In this document: positions 60,052-64,000 of the stretch, one piece after another
Layout: each line of letters opens with the position of its first letter
How positions within the stretch are numbered: position 1 is the first letter of the stretch
Source: Corynebacterium sp. HMSC27B11
Lineage (GTDB): Bacteria > Actinomycetota > Actinomycetes > Mycobacteriales > Mycobacteriaceae
Assembly: GCF_001815985.1 (NCBI RefSeq)
Contig: NZ_KV823558.1
Coordinates: forward strand, 1-64,000
Direction: 5' to 3'
DNA length: 64,000 bases
The notes under the pieces: model-generated
The model's database searches: none
What the model saw: the letters and a program-made list of their open reading frames with translations, nothing else
What the model was told of the DNA's origin: nothing
Translations under genes and position numbers: made by a program

Positions 60052-61041
60052 ATGAAGATTCTTTTTGCTGGCACGCCCAAGCCCGCCGCAATCGTTCTGG
60101 AACACCTGCTCGCTGATCCACGGCTCGAGGTCCTCGGGGTCATTACACAGCCCGACGCTCGCCGCGGCCGTGGGCGCAGCCTGCACCCCAGCCCCGTCGC
60201 GGAGGTCGCCGAGGCCGCGGGGCTGAAGGTGCACAAGTGGGCCTCCCTCGGGGCGAGCGCCGAGGACGCAAGCGATGTCCGCGACACGCTGGCTGCCTAC
60301 CGCGAGGCGGGCGCCACGGCGGTGGCCGTGGTGGCCTATGGAAACCTGATCCCGGCCGACTTGCTCGACGCCGTTGAGCACGGCTGGGTGAACCTGCACT
60401 ACTCCCTGCTGCCACGCTGGCGCGGCGCCGCACCCGTCCAGGCAGCCATCGCCGGGGGCGACGAGGAGACCGGTGCGACGATCTTCCGCATCGAGCAGGG
60501 CTTGGACACCGGCCCGATGCTGGCGAAGAAGGCTTATGAGATCGGTATCCGCGATACCGCCGAGGACGTGCTCATCGAGCTGACTGATTCCGGCAAGACA
60601 CTGCTCGCCGACACCCTGGTTGAGCTCAGCGAAGGTACGGCCACCCCGCAGCCACAGCCAGAGGAGGGGGTGACACACGCCCCGAAGATTCACCCCGCTG
60701 ACGCGCGTATCGACTTCTCTACGCCGGCGAAGGTGATTCAACGCCGCGCCCGCGCCCACACCCCGGCACCGGGTGCGTGGTGCACGCTGGATGGCCAGCG
60801 CTATAAGTTCGGGCTGATGCTACCGGTAGCCAAGGAGGAGGAGTTCCCGGAGCTGGCCCCCGGCCAGCTGTGGGCAGATAAGACGCGGGTGCTCGTCGGC
60901 ACTGGTGACGATCCACTGCTGGTGGAAAGCATCCAGCCACCAGGCAAGAAGATGATGCGGGCCGCCGACTGGGCCCGAGGTCAGCAGGAGTTGCTGGCGC
61001 AGTCCCCACGCTTTGATATCGAGGAAGACACGGCTAAATGA
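60052..61041 (+). CDS. fmt: Methionyl-tRNA formyltransferase
   Basis: A 329-residue enzyme that formylates initiator Met-tRNA using 10-formyl-tetrahydrofolate. The formyl-transfer motif NLHYSLLPRWRGAAPVQ (catalytic Asn/His) and the C-terminal tRNA-binding domain (FSTPAKVIQRRARAHTPAPGAW) are intact. It starts right after def and overlaps rsmB by 4 nt (ATGA). Confidence 0.96.
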   Translation: MKILFAGTPKPAAIVLEHLLADPRLEVLGVITQPDARRGRGRSLHPSPVAEVAEAAGLKVHKWASLGASAEDASDVRDTLAAYREAGATAVAVVAYGNLIPADLLDAVEHGWVNLHYSLLPRWRGAAPVQAAIAGGDEETGATIFRIEQGLDTGPMLAKKAYEIGIRDTAEDVLIELTDSGKTLLADTLVELSEGTATPQPQPEEGVTHAPKIHPADARIDFSTPAKVIQRRARAHTPAPGAWCTLDGQRYKFGLMLPVAKEEEFPELAPGQLWADKTRVLVGTGDDPLLVESIQPPGKKMMRAADWARGQQELLAQSPRFDIEEDTAK

Positions 61042-62579
61042 GTTCTTTTCGTTCGAGGTCCGAGTCCGCGCGTAGCGGCAAGGCACGCCCCAACACGGCC
61101 TCCCGCGGCACCGGACGTGCGAAGCAGCGCGAATCGGGGCGGGCCCGGGGCTATCAGCAGCGCCGCCCGGAACACCGCCAGGAAAAGAGCCGACGTGCCG
61201 GGACCGGGGATAAGGCCCGCGACGCTGCATTCACCGTGCTTCGGCAAGTCACCGAGGAGGACGCCTACGGCAACCTCGCCCTGCCCGCCGTCCTGCGGGA
61301 GCGCGGGATCAGCGGCCGGGATGCGAACTTCGCCACCGAGCTGACCTACGGAACGCTGCGGGCCACCGGGCTGCTCGACGCAATCATCGCCAAGGCCGCG
61401 GGACGGCCAGTAGAGAAGATTGACTCGGTGGCGTTGGACGCGCTGCGCATCGGTGCCTATCAGCTGCTGCGCACCCGGGTCGAGTCGCACGCCGCGGTGG
61501 ACACCTCGGTGGAGTTGGTCAAGGCCAATGGCGGGGGCAAGGCCAGCGGCTTCGTCAATGGTGTGTTGCGCACGATTTCCCGCAGCACACCCGAGCAATG
61601 GCTGGACCGGGTGGCACCCGGTTCGGGCTTGGCCAGCATGGCGTTGCGCTCTTCCCACCCGGAGTGGATCGCCGCCGCCTTCAACCAGGCGCTCGGCGGG
61701 ACGGCGGAGAACCCTGCGGCTGATCTGGCCGAGGCTCTGGAAGCCGACGACGCCCGACCCATCGTGCACCTCGCCGCCCGACCAGGGCAGATCTCCGCTG
61801 AAGAGCTCGCCCTCATCACCGGGGGCGAGCAGGGCCGTTGGTCCGATTACGCGGTCTACCTGGACTCCGGAGCGCCGGGCGAGCTTGAGGCGATCACCCA
61901 AGGCCTGGCGAGCGTTCAGGACGAAGGTTCGCAACTGATCTCCCTGGCCCTGGTCCAGGCGCCGCTGGAACGGGAGGACCGCGGGCGCTGGCTCGACCTC
62001 TGTGCGGGTCCGGGCGGCAAGACCGCGTTCATCGGCTCCTGGGCACAGGCCGAGCAGGCCACGGTAGATGCCACCGAGATCTCCGCGCACCGCGCCGACC
62101 TCGTCGCGAAATCCACCAAGGAACTGCCGGTGCAGGTTCATACCGGCGACGGCCGGAAACTCGCTGAGGTGCGGGGCCTCCAGCTGCCCGAGGACGGTTT
62201 CGACCGGGTCCTCGTCGACGCCCCGTGCACCGGCCTGGGCGCGCTGCGCCGCCGCCCGGAGGCCCGCTGGCGCAAGCAGGAGAAGGACGTCACCGAGCTG
62301 GTTCCCCTCCAGCGCGAGTTGTTGCGCTCGGCGTGGGAGGCCACCGCACCGGGCGGAGTCGTCATCTATTCGACGTGCTCGCCGCATCCGCTGGAGACCA
62401 CGCAGTTGGTGGACTCCTTCTGCCGGGTGGCGGGAGCCCAGCCCATCGACCTTGGCTCCGAGGTGCCGGCCTTGGCTGCCGCAGCGGCCGCCGGGGGAGC
62501 GGTCGGCCCTTATATCCAGCTGTGGCCGCACCGCCACGGCACCGACGCGATGTTCATCGCGGGCATCAGAAAAGCCTAA
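61038..62579 (+). CDS. rsmB: 16S rRNA m5C967 methyltransferase RsmB (Fmu)
   Basis: A 513-residue enzyme: an Arg/Gly-rich basic N-terminal tail (about 1-55), a NusB-like RNA-binding domain (about 60-200) and a SAM-dependent m5C methyltransferase domain. SAM motif DLCAGPGGKTAF; the two catalytic Cys lie in DAPCTGLGALRRRPEARWR and YSTCSPHPLE. The order fmt-rsmB-rpe-ribD matches M. tuberculosis. Confidence 0.94.
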   Translation: MSSFRSRSESARSGKARPNTASRGTGRAKQRESGRARGYQQRRPEHRQEKSRRAGTGDKARDAAFTVLRQVTEEDAYGNLALPAVLRERGISGRDANFATELTYGTLRATGLLDAIIAKAAGRPVEKIDSVALDALRIGAYQLLRTRVESHAAVDTSVELVKANGGGKASGFVNGVLRTISRSTPEQWLDRVAPGSGLASMALRSSHPEWIAAAFNQALGGTAENPAADLAEALEADDARPIVHLAARPGQISAEELALITGGEQGRWSDYAVYLDSGAPGELEAITQGLASVQDEGSQLISLALVQAPLEREDRGRWLDLCAGPGGKTAFIGSWAQAEQATVDATEISAHRADLVAKSTKELPVQVHTGDGRKLAEVRGLQLPEDGFDRVLVDAPCTGLGALRRRPEARWRKQEKDVTELVPLQRELLRSAWEATAPGGVVIYSTCSPHPLETTQLVDSFCRVAGAQPIDLGSEVPALAAAAAAGGAVGPYIQLWPHRHGTDAMFIAGIRKA

Positions 62580-62593
62580 GTAGAGTGAGTGTT

Positions 62594-63280
62594 ATGAGCA
62601 CAGCCAACGGACAGCAGACCATCATCGCCCCCTCCATCCTCGCCGCGGATTTTTCCGCCCTTGGCGCGGAAGTCGAGGCCATTTCGGACGCCGAGTGGGT
62701 GCACATTGACGTGATGGACGGCCACTTCGTCCCCAACCTCTCCTTCGGCGCCCCGGTCGCCAAGTCCCTGATCGGGAAGACCGAGCAGTTCCTCGACGTC
62801 CACCTCATGATCGAGGACCCACAGCGCTGGGTGAAGGAGTACACCGACTTCGACAACGTCACCTTCCACGTGGAGGCTGCCGGAGGGGTTGAGGAATCGG
62901 TGGCTCTGGCTCGTGCCTTGCGCGCCGCCGGGACCAAGGCCGGTGTGTCCATCAAGCCGAATACCCCGGTGGAGCCGCTGCTGGAGCATCTGGCCGAGTT
63001 CGACCTCGTCCTGGTGATGAGCGTGGAGCCTGGCTTCGGCGGGCAGAAGTTCATGCCCGAGGTGCTGGATAAGGTGCGTGCCCTGCGCGAAAAAATCGAC
63101 GCTGAGGGGCTGGACACCCTCATCGAAATCGACGGCGGCATCGGACCAGAGACCGCCGCGGATGCTGCTGCGGCCGGGGTCGACGTCTACGTTGCGGGTT
63201 CCTCGGTCTTTGGCAAGGAGGACCGTAATCAGGCGATCGGCGAGATCCGCGCGGCCGCGGAGGCCAACGCAGGTGCCTAA
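62594..63280 (+). CDS. rpe: Ribulose-phosphate 3-epimerase
   Basis: A 228-residue TIM-barrel enzyme of the pentose phosphate pathway. IIAPSILAADFSALG, WVHIDVMDGHFVPNLSFG, VMSVEPGFGGQKF and EIDGGIGPETA carry the metal ligands and catalytic Asp residues. ATG 62594 fits the family start; a GTG at 62585 is possible. In-frame sequence further upstream is inside rsmB. Its end overlaps ribD by 8 nt. Confidence 0.95.
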   Translation: MSTANGQQTIIAPSILAADFSALGAEVEAISDAEWVHIDVMDGHFVPNLSFGAPVAKSLIGKTEQFLDVHLMIEDPQRWVKEYTDFDNVTFHVEAAGGVEESVALARALRAAGTKAGVSIKPNTPVEPLLEHLAEFDLVLVMSVEPGFGGQKFMPEVLDKVRALREKIDAEGLDTLIEIDGGIGPETAADAAAAGVDVYVAGSSVFGKEDRNQAIGEIRAAAEANAGA

Positions 63281-64000
63281 CACCCCCCAGCGCGGTTCCC
63301 AGGCTGCGACGCAGGGGGCGACCCCGCCGCAGACCGAGGTACCAGCGGACCTCCCAGCGGAATTTCTGCTGGCCGACGAGATGGGCTGGCACGCTGCGGG
63401 CAATACCCGGCCGAACCCGCCAGTGGGCTGCGTGATCGTGGATTCGGCCGGCACGATTCTTGGCCGGGGCGCTACCAAACCGGCAGGCGGTAGGCACGCC
63501 GAGGTGGTCGCGCTGCAGGCTGCCGGTGCGAGCGCCGCTGGTGCCACCGCATACGTCACCCTCGAACCCTGCAATCACACCGGACGCACCGGGCCGTGCG
63601 CGGAGGCCCTGATCGCCGCCGGAATCGCGGAGGTCCATTACCTCTTCGCCGACCCGGGCAAGACCGAGGGCGGGGGAGGCCAGCGCCTGCGCGCTGCCGG
63701 CGTTACCGTCACCGGCCCCTACCTCGAGCCCTTCCACCTGGGGGAGCACCGTTTCAGCGTGGAACCCTGGCTGCGCGCCGCGCATTTGGGCAGGCCGCAC
63801 GTCACGCTGAAGTTCGCCAGCACCCTCAATGGCCTGGCTGCTGCCACGGACCGCACGAGCCAGTGGATCACCGGTCCGACTGCCCGCGCGGACGTCCACG
63901 CAGACCGGCAGTACCGGGAGGCGATCCTCGTGGGCACCGGAACCGTCCTGGCCGATGACCCGCAGCTCACCGCCCGCCCCGGCGGGGCGGAGGGTCCCCG
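63273..64000 (+). CDS. ribD: Riboflavin deaminase/reductase RibD, 5' part
   Basis: An open frame from GTG 63273 to the window edge, 242 residues without a stop. After a 30-residue low-complexity N-terminus, the cytidine-deaminase-like domain has GRHAEVVAL (zinc His and catalytic Glu) and LEPCNHTGRTGPC (two zinc Cys). The reductase domain begins near residue 175 (HVTLKFASTLNGLAA) and is cut by the window. It performs the second and third steps of riboflavin synthesis. The gene is partial only because of the window. Confidence 0.93.
   Translation, partial: MPNTPQRGSQAATQGATPPQTEVPADLPAEFLLADEMGWHAAGNTRPNPPVGCVIVDSAGTILGRGATKPAGGRHAEVVALQAAGASAAGATAYVTLEPCNHTGRTGPCAEALIAAGIAEVHYLFADPGKTEGGGGQRLRAAGVTVTGPYLEPFHLGEHRFSVEPWLRAAHLGRPHVTLKFASTLNGLAAATDRTSQWITGPTARADVHADRQYREAILVGTGTVLADDPQLTARPGGAEGP

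Overview
The window is 64 kb of high-GC, gene-dense chromosome from an actinobacterium of the order Mycobacteriales, almost certainly a Corynebacterium. Support comes from the many GTG and TTG starts, the phosphatidylinositol-mannoside genes (PI-phosphate synthase, acyltransferase, PimA), the actinobacterial integration host factor mIHF, a C-terminally extended NusB, a PriA with degenerate helicase motifs, and gene order that follows the mycobacterial and corynebacterial chromosome. The species cannot be fixed from this sequence. The high GC fits a jeikeium/urealyticum-like lineage better than C. glutamicum, but that is only an inference. I see no rRNA, tRNA, CRISPR array, insertion sequence or prophage; this is core genome.

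Layout. (1) 0.2-3.3 kb: cell-surface metal cluster of a CopC-type copper protein, a small acidic lipoprotein, a PCu(A)C copper-chaperone lipoprotein with a His-rich tail, and a Tat-exported DyP peroxidase that also carries a lipobox. (2) 3.3-9.5 kb: thrS, HIT-family hydrolase/AP4A phosphorylase, PI-phosphate synthase, PIM acyltransferase, pimA and a small membrane protein, mostly overlapping or touching. (3) 9.6-15.1 kb: pdxS (without pdxT beside it), tesB, yebC, ruvC-ruvA-ruvB. (4) 15.2-23.4 kb: yajC, secD-secF, a peptide-binding lipoprotein, apt and the bifunctional (p)ppGpp enzyme rel. (5) 23.4-32.2 kb: membrane-anchored cyclophilin (minus strand), metallo-beta-lactamase-fold hydrolase, hisS, zinc metalloprotease (minus strand), aspS, a kinase-fold protein, rarA. 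(6) 32.3-44.5 kb: alaS, ruvX, mltG, aroE, a prepilin peptidase, aroC-aroK-aroB-aroQ, pepQ, efp, nusB. (7) 44.6-53.1 kb: complete pyrimidine operon pyrR-pyrB-pyrC-carA-carB-pyrF behind a PyrR-type RNA leader. (8) 53.3-64 kb: mihF, gmk, rpoZ, coaBC, metK (behind a perfect McbR-type operator), priA, def, fmt, rsmB, rpe and the start of ribD, which runs off the right edge.

The genes serve envelope copper and heme chemistry, PIM lipid synthesis, Holliday-junction processing, Sec export, stringent response, the shikimate pathway, de novo pyrimidine synthesis, and initiator-tRNA formylation/deformylation. Only two genes are on the minus strand. No radically new system is evident. The most useful leads are the copper/DyP surface cluster, the SD-sequestering leader of pyrR, the McbR site before metK, a degenerate SOS-like box over the ruvC promoter, the orphan pdxS with a tandem TAGAC-containing repeat upstream, and three consecutive hairpins between ruvX and mltG.
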